Assembly (NCBI GenBank): GCA_025351405.1
Contig: JANXVZ010000021.1
Location: 62,001-126,000 of the forward strand
DNA from: Sphingomonadales bacterium
GTDB taxonomy: Bacteria > Pseudomonadota > Alphaproteobacteria > Sphingomonadales > Sphingomonadaceae
Direction: 5' to 3'
Length of the DNA stretch: 64,000 bases
The notes below the pieces were generated by a model. The model saw only the letters and a program-made list of their open reading frames with translations. It made no database searches and had not been told where the DNA came from. Shown here piece by piece: positions 1 through 7,774 of the stretch (the stretch's first letter is position 1; every line of letters begins with the position of its first letter). Position numbers and translations under genes: made by a program.

Positions 1-485
1 TCGCACTCGGTCATCTCGGCATGACGCCGGATCCGGCGCTGATCGCGCGCCTTGTCGGGGTATATCGTGGCCATGTTCCCGACATCGCCCTTGCGCCCGA
101 TGCAGCGGCCTGGCTTTCGGCGCCACCGCCGAACAGGGCGCTGGCGCTGCTGACCGATGGACCAGTCGCCAGCCAGTCTGCCAAGATAGCGGCATTGGGG
201 CTGGCAGATCATGGCCTGTCGCCCCTGGTGATGACCGGCACGCTCGGCGAGGGTTGTGGCAAGCCGCACCCGCGCGGTTTTTGCGTCATCGAGTCGGCAT
301 ATGGCCTGTCGCCGGACTGTTTCACTTATGTCGCGGACAATGCCGCCAAGGATTTTGTCACGCCGCGGCGCCGCGGCTGGCGAACGGTGCAGATCCGGCG
401 TGAAGGCAGGCTCCACCAGGCGTCGCCGATCGACGCCGAGCATGCTGCCGACCGTGTCATCACTTCGCTGGGCGAGATGGAATAG
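1..485 (+). CDS. HAD-family hydrolase, 5' end outside the window
   Basis: C-terminal part of a haloacid-dehalogenase-superfamily hydrolase. The frame is open from base 3 with no stop, so the gene probably begins upstream; the ATG at 21 would leave out the N-terminal DxD nucleophile motif. Visible are HAD motif II (LLTDG), the motif III lysine in a GKPHPRGF stretch and motif IV (YVADNAAKDF), all typical of small phosphatases. It lies 9 bases before a glycosyltransferase gene and probably shares its transcript. HAD enzymes next to glycosyltransferases often work on sugar phosphates or sugar nucleotides. The substrate cannot be read from this fragment. Confidence 0.8.
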   Translation, partial: ALGHLGMTPDPALIARLVGVYRGHVPDIALAPDAAAWLSAPPPNRALALLTDGPVASQSAKIAALGLADHGLSPLVMTGTLGEGCGKPHPRGFCVIESAYGLSPDCFTYVADNAAKDFVTPRRRGWRTVQIRREGRLHQASPIDAEHAADRVITSLGEME

Positions 486-494
486 GACGCTGCT

Positions 495-1601
495 ATGAGG
501 ATAGTCATGGTGCTGGCCGGCCTTGGTGCAGGAGGTGCCGAGCGGGTCATCGCCTTGCTGACAGCCCATTGGGTCAAGCAGGGGCATGACGTTACCGTCG
601 TGGCGTTCGACCGGGAAAGTGACCCGGTGTTTCACGATTTCGATCCGCGTGTGCGGCTTGTGCGGCTCGGCCTGCCGCCCGATTCAAAAAGCTTTGGCGG
701 TGCGCTGTTGCGCGCGACGCGCCGCGTGTTGCGGCTGCGGCAGGCTTTGCAGCGTTTGCAGCCGGACATGGTGATCGGATTTTTGCTCAAGACCAACATC
801 GTGACTTTGCTCGCCTGCCGCGGCTTGGGTGTTCGCGTCATGGTTTCGGAACGCAATCACCCTGTCCGGGGCACCGGCAACACCATTTGGCGTCGACTGC
901 GCGACTGGCTGTACCCCATGGCGGACGCGATCGTCCTGCAGACCGAGGCGAGCCTGGCGATGTATCCAGCCGAAATCGTCGCACGATCGACCGTCATCCC
1001 CAATCCGATCACGGCTTATGCCCGCCGGCCCGAGCCGATTGAAGGGCAAACGCTGGTCGCCGTCGGTCGCCTCGACCCGCAAAAGGGTTTCGACATGCTG
1101 CTCGAGGCCTTTGCAATGGTTGCGGGGCGGCATCCCGATTGGCGGCTGGTAATCTGGGGCGAGGGGCCGATTCGCCGCGAGCTCGAAGACCATCGCGACC
1201 GGTTGGGTCTCGGCGATCGCGTCGATATGCCCGGCACCACGCAAGTGCCTGGCGGCTGGGTCGAATCAGCTTCGGCATTCGTGCTTTCATCGCGCTTCGA
1301 AGGCTTTGGCAACGCCATCGCCGAAGCGCTGGCGGCGGGCCTGCCGATCGTGGCCTTTTCGTGCGAGTTCGGCATCGAGGCAATGCTGCGTGGTGGCCAA
1401 GACGGGTTATTGGTACCGCCGGAAAACGTGCCCGAACTTGCCGGCGCTATCGACCTGCTTTTGTCGAATAAGGCTCTGCGTGACGAATATTCCGTCAAAT
1501 CCCGGCAATCGGCGGTACGATTCGAACCCGAAACGGTATTTTCGCAGTGGGATAGGTTGCTCGGGAGCGTTTGCGCCAACCGGGCGAACGTCGGGGCCTG
1601 A
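495..1601 (+). CDS. Glycosyltransferase family 4 (GT-B fold)
   Basis: Cytosolic, membrane-associated GT4 retaining glycosyltransferase of 368 residues. The N-terminus has the LGAGGAERV loop of the acceptor domain. The nucleotide-sugar domain has VGRLDPQKGFD near residue 190 and SSRFEGFGNAIAEALAAGLP near residue 265, which carries the EX7E donor-binding signature. No signal peptide or membrane segment is seen. It follows the HAD hydrolase by 9 bases, which suggests a surface-polysaccharide or glycolipid cluster extending left of the window. Donor and acceptor sugars are unknown. The ATG at 495 fits the family N-terminus; a Met four codons later is possible. Confidence 0.9.
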   Translation: MRIVMVLAGLGAGGAERVIALLTAHWVKQGHDVTVVAFDRESDPVFHDFDPRVRLVRLGLPPDSKSFGGALLRATRRVLRLRQALQRLQPDMVIGFLLKTNIVTLLACRGLGVRVMVSERNHPVRGTGNTIWRRLRDWLYPMADAIVLQTEASLAMYPAEIVARSTVIPNPITAYARRPEPIEGQTLVAVGRLDPQKGFDMLLEAFAMVAGRHPDWRLVIWGEGPIRRELEDHRDRLGLGDRVDMPGTTQVPGGWVESASAFVLSSRFEGFGNAIAEALAAGLPIVAFSCEFGIEAMLRGGQDGLLVPPENVPELAGAIDLLLSNKALRDEYSVKSRQSAVRFEPETVFSQWDRLLGSVCANRANVGA

Positions 1602-1653
1602 TAATACTTTAGAGGTACGACCCTCGCCCCATGAACTCGGGACACGCAAAATA

Positions 1654-1681
1654 TTGTCAGATAGTTTAAAAATGATATAGG
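1654..1681 (+). promoter_or_regulatory. Putative sigma-70 promoter of the LuxR-type regulator
   Basis: TTGTCA at 1654-1659 and TATAGG at 1676-1681 with a 16-base spacer, inside an AT-rich stretch that stands out from the GC-rich surroundings. The start codon is about 80 bases downstream, after a strong AGGAGG ribosome-binding site at 1752-1757. The remainder of the 160-base gap shows no gene. Confidence 0.45.
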
Positions 1682-1764
1682 ATATTAACAAGTCGTAATG
1701 AAAACAGGGGTCGGCTGACGCAAACGGATCGGGCCAATGGCGCGATCGTATAGGAGGGGGCCGT

Positions 1765-2430
1765 ATGGTCAATGAAGATATCCGTGTGGTTGTCATAGGA
1801 CGCCACGAAATCGCTCGCGAAGGCCTGCGCAGGATTCTCGCAGACCGTGGTTTCGACGTCGAAGCCACCGCCAGTTACGACGGTGCAGACGGCAGGTCGG
1901 ACCCACCAAACCTGATCATCATTGAAGCCGACACCGTTGATGAAGGCGTCGATATCTGCAGCCTGCTGCGCAACGCCTTGCCGGACGTGCGGCTTTTGAT
2001 GATGACGGCGGTTTGCGACATCCAATCCATGTCGCGCGCCTTTGCCGCCGGCGTCGATGGTTACATGATGACCACGATCGCCTGTGAGCCGCTGGTAGCC
2101 GCCATCTCCTTGATCCTTGCCGGAGAAAAGATCGTGCCGACCCATATGGTCAGCGCGCTGCTCGAATCCCCGATGACGCTGCGGTCAAGCCCGACCAATC
2201 TTGCCAAGGCCAACGTCAACCTGTCGGGACGCGAGCTTGAAATCCTGCAACGTCTCGTCTGTGGCGAAGCCAACAAGATGATTTCGCGTCGCCTGTTGAT
2301 CAGCGAAGCCACGGTCAAGGTCCACGTCAAGGCGATCTTGCGCAAGCTGCACGTCTATAATCGCACCCAGGCAGCCATATGGGCGGTCACCAGCGGGTTG
2401 AGCGACACCAGCCTGACCCCGATGCAATAG
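1765..2430 (+). CDS. LuxR/NarL-type response regulator with a degenerate receiver
   Basis: A DNA-binding regulator of 221 residues: receiver-like domain (about 1-120) and LuxR-type helix-turn-helix (about 150-200, SGRELEILQRLVCGEANK then SEATVKVHVKAILRKL). The receiver lacks its usual chemistry. The acidic pair is Gly12-Arg13, the phospho-acceptor Asp is Glu54 and the conserved Lys is Thr103; the Thr switch residue (Thr81) is kept. It therefore probably works without phosphorylation, with Glu54 possibly mimicking the phosphorylated state. The position next to a glycosyltransferase suggests control of polysaccharide genes, but this is inference. The ATG is set by the AGGAGG site 8 bases upstream. 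Confidence 0.85.
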   Translation: MVNEDIRVVVIGRHEIAREGLRRILADRGFDVEATASYDGADGRSDPPNLIIIEADTVDEGVDICSLLRNALPDVRLLMMTAVCDIQSMSRAFAAGVDGYMMTTIACEPLVAAISLILAGEKIVPTHMVSALLESPMTLRSSPTNLAKANVNLSGRELEILQRLVCGEANKMISRRLLISEATVKVHVKAILRKLHVYNRTQAAIWAVTSGLSDTSLTPMQ

Positions 2431-2432
2431 CA

Positions 2433-2463
2433 GGTACCCCAAAAGGTACCCGCCGTTGGGCGG
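2433..2463. terminator. Hairpins between the convergent regulator and glmS genes
   Basis: Two small adjacent hairpins fill the 51-base convergent gap. GGTACC arms lie at 2433-2438 and 2445-2450, and CCGCC/GGCGG arms at 2450-2454 and 2459-2463. No T-run follows, so termination is possible but weak. Confidence 0.35.
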
Positions 2464-2481
2464 TTGAATGCTACCGAATAT

Positions 2482-4305
2482 TCACTCGACGGTGACGCTC
2501 TTTGCGAGGTTGCGCGGTTGATCGACATCGGTGCCTTTGGCGATGGCGACGTGATAGGCCAGCAGTTGTATCGGAATGGCTGACACCAGTGGGCTGATGA
2601 ACGGGTCGACTCCAGGCATCTCGATGCTGGCCGTGGCCTCGCTACCGTGCTCGGCGAGGCCGGCCGCATCCGACAGCAGATAGACAAGGCCGCCGCGTGC
2701 CATGACTTCCTGCATGTTGGACACGGTCTTGTCGAAACGTGGCCCGGACGGTGCGATGACGATAACCGGGACATTCTCGTCGATCAGCGCGATCGGACCG
2801 TGTTTCAACTCGCCGGCGGCATAGCCCTCGGCGTGGATGTAACTGATCTCCTTCAGCTTCAACGCGCCTTCCAGGGCCATTGGATAGTCTGGCCCGCGGC
2901 CGATATACAGGATGTCGCGGGCCTTGCTCAGCGGCACGGCAAGCGCGGCTATGGTTGCCTCTGATTTCATGGCGGCGTTCATGGCGGCAGGGACCTCGGT
3001 CAACAGCCTGACATGGCGGGCTTCTTCAGCCGGCGAGACATAGTTGCGCGCCTTGCCCAGCGCGATGGCAAAGGCTGCCAGCACCGATAGCTGGCAGGTG
3101 AAGGCCTTCGTCGAGGCTACGCCGATTTCCGGGCCGGCATGGGTCGGCAGGAGCAACTGTGCCTCTCGTGCCATGGTCGATGAAGCCACGTTGACGACGG
3201 CCGCGATAAATTGCCCGCCGGCCTTGGCATGGCGCAAGGCGGCAAGCGTATCGGCTGTCTCTCCCGATTGGGAAATGAACAGGCAGAGGCCACCCTCCTC
3301 ATAAACCGGGTCGCGATAGCGATATTCGCTGGCGTTCTCGATCTGCACCGGGATGCGGGCAAGACTTTCGATCCAATAGGTCGCGACATGGCCCGCCAGC
3401 AGCGCCGTCCCACACGCCACGATCTGGACGCGTTTCACCTTGGCAAGGTCGAAGGGCAGGGTGGGAAGCGATACGGTTTCCGCCAGCGGATCAAGGTAGA
3501 CGCCGAGCGTTTGCGCGACGACGATCGGCTGCTCGTGGATCTCCTTTTCCATATAGTGCCGATAATTGCCCTTTTCGATCACCGCAGCCGACGCCGACGA
3601 GATGATGATGGCCCGGTCGACCGGTTGATCGTCGCTATCGAAGACCTGGGCACCGTCTGTCGTCAGGCGTACCCAGTCGCCTTCTTCCAGATAGGCAATG
3701 CGGTTGGTGAAGGGCGCAAGGCCGAGTGCATCCGAGCCGAGGAACATCTCGCCCTGTCCATAGCCGAGCACCAGCGGCGAGCCGCGCCGGGCGCCGTACA
3801 TGACATGCGGATAGGCGCGGAACAGGATGGCGAAACTGAAGGCGCCGTGCAGGCGCTTCAAGGTATGTGCGACAGCAGCATCCGGTGTCATGCCGCCCTG
3901 GACTGCCATGGTCAGGAGATGCGCCACAACTTCGCTATCGGTTTCCGAGGTCAGCGTTCGGCCGGCAGCGAGCACTTCGGCCCGCAAGGCCTTGAAATTC
4001 TCGATGATGCCGTTGTGCACCAGCGCCACTTCCTCCGTGGCGTGGGGGTGGGCGTTGTCGGTTGTCGGGCCGCCGTGCGTTGCCCAGCGTGTGTGGGCGA
4101 TACCGGTATCGCCCGCCAGCGGGTCGGTGGCCAGGACCTTGACGAGATTGTCGAGCTTGCCCGAGGCACGGCGACGATCGATTCCACCGTCATGGATGGT
4201 GGCGATGCCCGACGAATCATAGCCGCGATACTCAAGCCGGCGCAGCCCGTCGATCAACCGATCGGCGACAGGTGCATGGGAGAGGATGCCGATGATGCCG
4301 CACAT
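2482..4305 (-). CDS. glmS: Glutamine--fructose-6-phosphate aminotransferase (isomerizing)
   Basis: Makes glucosamine-6-phosphate from fructose-6-phosphate and glutamine, the first committed step to UDP-GlcNAc for peptidoglycan and other amino-sugar polymers. The 607 residues match the family. The protein begins MCGIIGIL, so Cys2 becomes the N-terminal nucleophile of the class II glutaminase domain (about 1-220). Two SIS sugar-isomerase domains follow, with the SQSGETADT phosphate loop in the first, and the C-terminus ends LAKSVTVE, the usual GlmS tail. It lies 16 bases downstream of glmU on the same strand and is surely co-transcribed. No glmS ribozyme would be expected and none is seen in the short gap. 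Confidence 0.97.
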   Translation of the reverse strand: MCGIIGILSHAPVADRLIDGLRRLEYRGYDSSGIATIHDGGIDRRRASGKLDNLVKVLATDPLAGDTGIAHTRWATHGGPTTDNAHPHATEEVALVHNGIIENFKALRAEVLAAGRTLTSETDSEVVAHLLTMAVQGGMTPDAAVAHTLKRLHGAFSFAILFRAYPHVMYGARRGSPLVLGYGQGEMFLGSDALGLAPFTNRIAYLEEGDWVRLTTDGAQVFDSDDQPVDRAIIISSASAAVIEKGNYRHYMEKEIHEQPIVVAQTLGVYLDPLAETVSLPTLPFDLAKVKRVQIVACGTALLAGHVATYWIESLARIPVQIENASEYRYRDPVYEEGGLCLFISQSGETADTLAALRHAKAGGQFIAAVVNVASSTMAREAQLLLPTHAGPEIGVASTKAFTCQLSVLAAFAIALGKARNYVSPAEEARHVRLLTEVPAAMNAAMKSEATIAALAVPLSKARDILYIGRGPDYPMALEGALKLKEISYIHAEGYAAGELKHGPIALIDENVPVIVIAPSGPRFDKTVSNMQEVMARGGLVYLLSDAAGLAEHGSEATASIEMPGVDPFISPLVSAIPIQLLAYHVAIAKGTDVDQPRNLAKSVTVE

Positions 4306-4321
4306 GCGGGTGTTACTCCGG

Positions 4322-5668
4322 TTACTTGGTTTTTCGTGCCGTCATCATCGCCCGGAAGCGCTTTGCCCAGCCTGGCATGACCGCCTGCCTGCCACGCGCC
4401 AGCCCCAGCGCATCGGCCTCGACATCGGCGGTTACCACGCTGCCGGCGCCGACGATCGCGCCGTCGCCGATGCTCACGGGCGCCACCAGTGCAGAATTGG
4501 AACCGATGAAAGCGCCGGCGCCGATGCGGGTCTGGTATTTGAAAAAGCCGTCATAATTGCAGGTGATGGTGCCGGCACCGATGTTGGCTTTGGCACCCAC
4601 GGTTGCGTCGCCGATATAGGAAAGATGGTTGGCCTTCGCACCCGCGCCGAACACGGCTTTCTTTGTCTCGACGAAATTGCCGATCTTGGCATGCGCGCCT
4701 AGGATCGTGCCGGGACGCAGCCGCGCGAACGGCCCGATCTCGCACGACTCGCCTATGTCGGCGCCTTCGATGTGGCTATGGGCGCGGACATTGCAGCCGC
4801 TGGCGATGCGTACGCCGGGGCCGAACACCACGAACGGCTCGATGGTCACATCGCGAGCGATATCGGTGTCGTGGGCAAAGAATACGCTGGCCGGGTCGAT
4901 CAGGCTGACGCCATCCGCCATCGCCGCAGCACGGCGAGCCGCCTGCCAGAGGGCTTCCATCGCGGAAAGTTCGGCGCGACTGTTGACGCCGGCAACTTCA
5001 TCGGCTGTCGTTTCAACGACGTGCGCCACACCGCCATCGGTGCTGACCAATCCAATGATGTCCGGCAGATAATATTCCTGCGCGGCATTGTCGTTGCCGA
5101 CCCGCGCCAGCAAGCGCCACAAATCTGCCGACCTGACCGCCATCAATCCGGAGTTGCACAGGTCGACGGCACGCTCGGCGGCCGATGCGTCCTTGTATTC
5201 AACCATCTTTTCAATGACGCCATTTCTGGCGATTATACGGCCATAGGCAGCCCCGTCGGCCGGACGGAAGCCGAGCACGACGGCGGTCACCGTGTCGATC
5301 AGCGCATCCAGCATCGCCTGCATTGTTCCGGCGCTGACCAAGGGAACATCCCCGTAAAGCACCAGGATGTTGCCTTCGAACCCGGCGAGCAGCGCTTCGG
5401 CCTGCTGCACGGCATGGCCGGTGCCAAGCTGTGGCGACTGCACCGCCACATCCACGCCGCGCCCGGCAACCGCCGCTTCGACCTGCTCGCGCTGGGCGCC
5501 GACCACGACAATCTGCCGCTGCGGCGCGAGAATTTCGAGGCTGTCCAATAAATGCAACAACATCGGCTTAGCAGCGATGGGATGCAGCACCTTGTGCAAT
5601 TGCGATTTCATCCGCGTACCTTGCCCGGCGGCAAGGATGATGGCGGCGAGCGGGCGGGAAACTGTCAC
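4322..5668 (-). CDS. glmU: Bifunctional GlmU uridyltransferase / glucosamine-1-phosphate acetyltransferase
   Basis: Acetylates glucosamine-1-phosphate and then uridylylates it to UDP-GlcNAc. The N-terminal pyrophosphorylase domain has the LAAGQGTRMKS nucleotide-binding loop near residue 10; the C-terminal left-handed beta-helix shows hexapeptide repeats and the NFVETKKAVFG region of the acetyltransferase. The GTG at 5668 (448 residues) is preferred because the family starts just before LAAIILAAG; an upstream ATG at 5713 would add 15 unrelated residues. First gene of a glmU-glmS operon, divergent from gph with about 60 bases between the starts. Confidence 0.95.
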   Translation of the reverse strand: MTVSRPLAAIILAAGQGTRMKSQLHKVLHPIAAKPMLLHLLDSLEILAPQRQIVVVGAQREQVEAAVAGRGVDVAVQSPQLGTGHAVQQAEALLAGFEGNILVLYGDVPLVSAGTMQAMLDALIDTVTAVVLGFRPADGAAYGRIIARNGVIEKMVEYKDASAAERAVDLCNSGLMAVRSADLWRLLARVGNDNAAQEYYLPDIIGLVSTDGGVAHVVETTADEVAGVNSRAELSAMEALWQAARRAAAMADGVSLIDPASVFFAHDTDIARDVTIEPFVVFGPGVRIASGCNVRAHSHIEGADIGESCEIGPFARLRPGTILGAHAKIGNFVETKKAVFGAGAKANHLSYIGDATVGAKANIGAGTITCNYDGFFKYQTRIGAGAFIGSNSALVAPVSIGDGAIVGAGSVVTADVEADALGLARGRQAVMPGWAKRFRAMMTARKTK

Positions 5669-5727
5669 GCGCTTGCCCTGCCATATCGGCCTTGCCTTGG
5701 GAAGCATCCGCACCGCATGGAATCAAC

Positions 5728-6417
5728 ATGAACCTTTCCCTGCCCCAGACCGTCATCTTTGATCTCGATGGCACGCTTGTCGATACGGCGCCCGATCTGT
5801 GCGCCTCGATGAATCATGCCCTTGCCATGCTGGGGCGGCCCGCCGTTCCGGCGGCTGATGTCCGCCACATGGTCGGGTATGGCGCACGCAAGCTCATTGA
5901 ACGCGGGTTGGCCGCCACCGGCACGGTGACTCCCGAGCTCGTCGAAGCCGGCCTGCCGCATTTCCTCGACTATTACGCCGATCATATCGCTGACGGCTCA
6001 AGGCCTTTCGACGGGGTGGAGGTGGCGCTCGATGCGTTGTCGGCCGCGGGGAGTCGCCTTGCCATCTGCACCAACAAGCCGGTGCGCCTGTCGCATATGC
6101 TGGTGGAGGCACTGGGTTGGAGCGGGCGATTCGCCGCCAATCTCGGGTTTGATTCGGTGCCGCATGCAAAGCCGGACCCCGGCCACCTGTTTGCCACCAT
6201 AAACGCTGCGGGCGGCGTTCCCGGCACGTCGATATTCGTCGGCGATTCGATAACCGATACCGATACCGGCCGCGCCGCCGGCATCCCGGTCATCGCGGTC
6301 AGTTTTGGGTTTGCCGATCGGCCCGCAGCGGAACTTGGCGCCGATATGGTCATAGATCACTATGACGCGCTGTTACCGACGCTTGCGGCGCTTTCGAAAA
6401 AGCGTACTGCCGAATGA
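5728..6417 (+). CDS. gph: Phosphoglycolate phosphatase (HAD family)
   Basis: Hydrolyses 2-phosphoglycolate to glycolate. The 229 residues have the Gph layout: FDLDGTLVDTAPDL with nucleophile Asp12 and acid Asp14, a helical cap, TNKP (motif II), the motif III lysine in HAKPDPGHL, and GDSITDTDTGRAAG (motif IV). The ATG at 5728 puts the DxD at its usual place; an in-frame ATG at 5692 would add 12 unrelated residues and overlap the glmU promoter area. The stop overlaps the phoR start as ATGA, so gph and phoR are translationally coupled, a link between phosphate salvage and phosphate signalling worth noting. Confidence 0.9.
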   Translation: MNLSLPQTVIFDLDGTLVDTAPDLCASMNHALAMLGRPAVPAADVRHMVGYGARKLIERGLAATGTVTPELVEAGLPHFLDYYADHIADGSRPFDGVEVALDALSAAGSRLAICTNKPVRLSHMLVEALGWSGRFAANLGFDSVPHAKPDPGHLFATINAAGGVPGTSIFVGDSITDTDTGRAAGIPVIAVSFGFADRPAAELGADMVIDHYDALLPTLAALSKKRTAE

Positions 6418-7613
6418 CCGCGAGCGATATCGCATTGATGCTGCTGCTGGTGGCGACGGCGCTGATCATCGGCATCGGCGTCGGCCGCCGCCAGCGAGCC
6501 AGCGTGGGCACGGCAATCGTGGCTTCCCCGCCGTCGTCTTTGCCAGCGCCAAGCGTCGATTCGATCTCCATCGAGGCACTGGCCGATCCAGCCCTTATCG
6601 TCGAGGGTGACACGGCAGTCGCGGCCAACGCCGCCGCGCGCCAGCTGTTCGGAGACCGGGTGACGGGGGCCGACCTCCGATTGACCGTGCGCCACCCGAT
6701 TGTGCTCGATGCGCTGGCAGAAGTCCGCCGCCACGGCATCATCGTCGAGCGTGAAGTTTCGGGCCTGGGCAGCGGCAACAGCGCCTACCGCATGCGCGCG
6801 ATCGATTCCGGCAGCGCCGACAACGCGCGGGTGCTGCTGGTATTTGCCGATATTACCCAGTCGCGGTTGACCGAGCGGATGCGTGTCGATTTCGTCGCCA
6901 ATGCCAGCCATGAGTTGCGCACACCGCTGGCCACGCTTTCCGGGTTCATCGAGACCCTGCAAGGTCCAGCGGCGGAAGACGAGCCGGCGCGGCGGCGCTT
7001 TCTCGACATCATGGCGCGCGAGGCGGGGCGGATGTCGCGGTTGATCGACGACCTGCTGTCGTTGTCGCGAATCGAACTCGACAAACATGTGCGGCCGGTT
7101 ACGCAGCTCGATCTTGTCGGCGTCATCGCCGATGTCGGCAAGACGCTGGCAATGCGGCTCGATGCCGATGAGCGGCACTTGGTCATCGACGAAGCGGCGG
7201 ACCTGCCGGCGGTCATCGCCGACCGCGACCAGATCCTGCAGGTGCTGCACAATCTCGTCTCGAATGCGCTGAAATACGGGCGTAGCGGCACACCGATCAC
7301 CCTGCTGGCACGCCCCGAGGCCGCCCAGCCCGGCCAGCCCGCCATGGTGCGGTTGACCGTCATCGACGTCAGCGAGGGCATTGCGTCCGAACACCTGCCG
7401 CGGTTGACCGAGCGCTTCTACAGGGTTGATTCGCAGCGATCGCGCAAAATGGGCGGCACCGGGCTTGGCCTTGCCATCGTCAAGCACATTGTCGAACGCC
7501 ATCGCGGCCGTCTCGAGATCGAAAGCCGGGCTGGCGAGGGCACGCGCGTCTCGTTCACGCTGCCCCAGGCCGAGCGCGTCACCATCGCCGCCGAAGCGCA
7601 CAGCAGCGCCTGA
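6414..7613 (+). CDS. phoR: Phosphate-regulon sensor histidine kinase PhoR
   Basis: Inner-membrane sensor kinase that phosphorylates PhoB when phosphate is scarce. A single N-terminal membrane segment (about 5-24) is followed by a PAS-like domain. The dimerization helix carries phospho-acceptor His166 in a SHELRTPL box, and the HATPase domain has the N box (NLVSNALKYG) and the G2 box (GGTGLGLAIVKHI). The G1 box reads VIDVSEGI, so the first glycine of the usual DxGxG is Ser; the nucleotide-contacting Asp is kept. It overlaps gph by 4 bases and precedes the pst operon, with phoB placed last in the cluster. 399 residues, a normal size. Confidence 0.93.
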   Translation: MTASDIALMLLLVATALIIGIGVGRRQRASVGTAIVASPPSSLPAPSVDSISIEALADPALIVEGDTAVAANAAARQLFGDRVTGADLRLTVRHPIVLDALAEVRRHGIIVEREVSGLGSGNSAYRMRAIDSGSADNARVLLVFADITQSRLTERMRVDFVANASHELRTPLATLSGFIETLQGPAAEDEPARRRFLDIMAREAGRMSRLIDDLLSLSRIELDKHVRPVTQLDLVGVIADVGKTLAMRLDADERHLVIDEAADLPAVIADRDQILQVLHNLVSNALKYGRSGTPITLLARPEAAQPGQPAMVRLTVIDVSEGIASEHLPRLTERFYRVDSQRSRKMGGTGLGLAIVKHIVERHRGRLEIESRAGEGTRVSFTLPQAERVTIAAEAHSSA

Positions 7614-7627
7614 ACGGCCGGCAGGGC

Positions 7628-7682
7628 CTGTCACGGAACTGCAACATGATTGTCATATAAGACTCATGACGAGAGACTAGAG
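7628..7682 (+). promoter_or_regulatory. Extended Pho box and promoter of pstSCAB-phoU-phoB
   Basis: Four 7-base repeats with an 11-base period: CTGTCAC at 7628, CTGCAAC at 7639, TTGTCAT at 7650 and GACTCAT at 7661, each separated by 4 bases. This is the PhoB-binding pattern of two tandem Pho boxes. A CTAGAG -10-like element at 7677-7682 begins about 10 bases after the last repeat, the distance expected when PhoB replaces -35 recognition. The start of pstS is at 7775. Confidence 0.85.
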
Positions 7683-7698
7683 CATCGGCAAGGGATGC

Positions 7699-7712
7699 GG
7701 GGGTTGTCCCCC
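7699..7712 (+). promoter_or_regulatory. Leader hairpin upstream of pstS
   Basis: GGGGG at 7699-7703 pairs with CCCCC at 7708-7712 around a TTGT loop, inside the pstS untranslated leader. There is no T-run, so an mRNA-stability or structural role is more likely than termination. Confidence 0.4.
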
Positions 7713-7774
7713 TCCCGAACATGCGGCGCCCGCGCACCGCACGCAATTCCAGCGATTGTTGAGGGAGACCACCC

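Noticed and set aside
1602-1764. AT-rich 160-base gap as a possible small gene or mobile-element scar
   Set aside because: No start-to-stop frame with coding character and no terminal repeats; the composition is explained by a promoter region.
3211-4380. Long plus-strand frame of 389 codons opposite glmS
   Set aside because: It mirrors GlmS codon structure on the other strand and lacks any recognisable domain; the minus-strand protein is a full-length GlmS.
6360-7634. 424-codon minus-strand frame opposite phoR
   Set aside because: No family features, and it covers PhoR, which has all kinase motifs.
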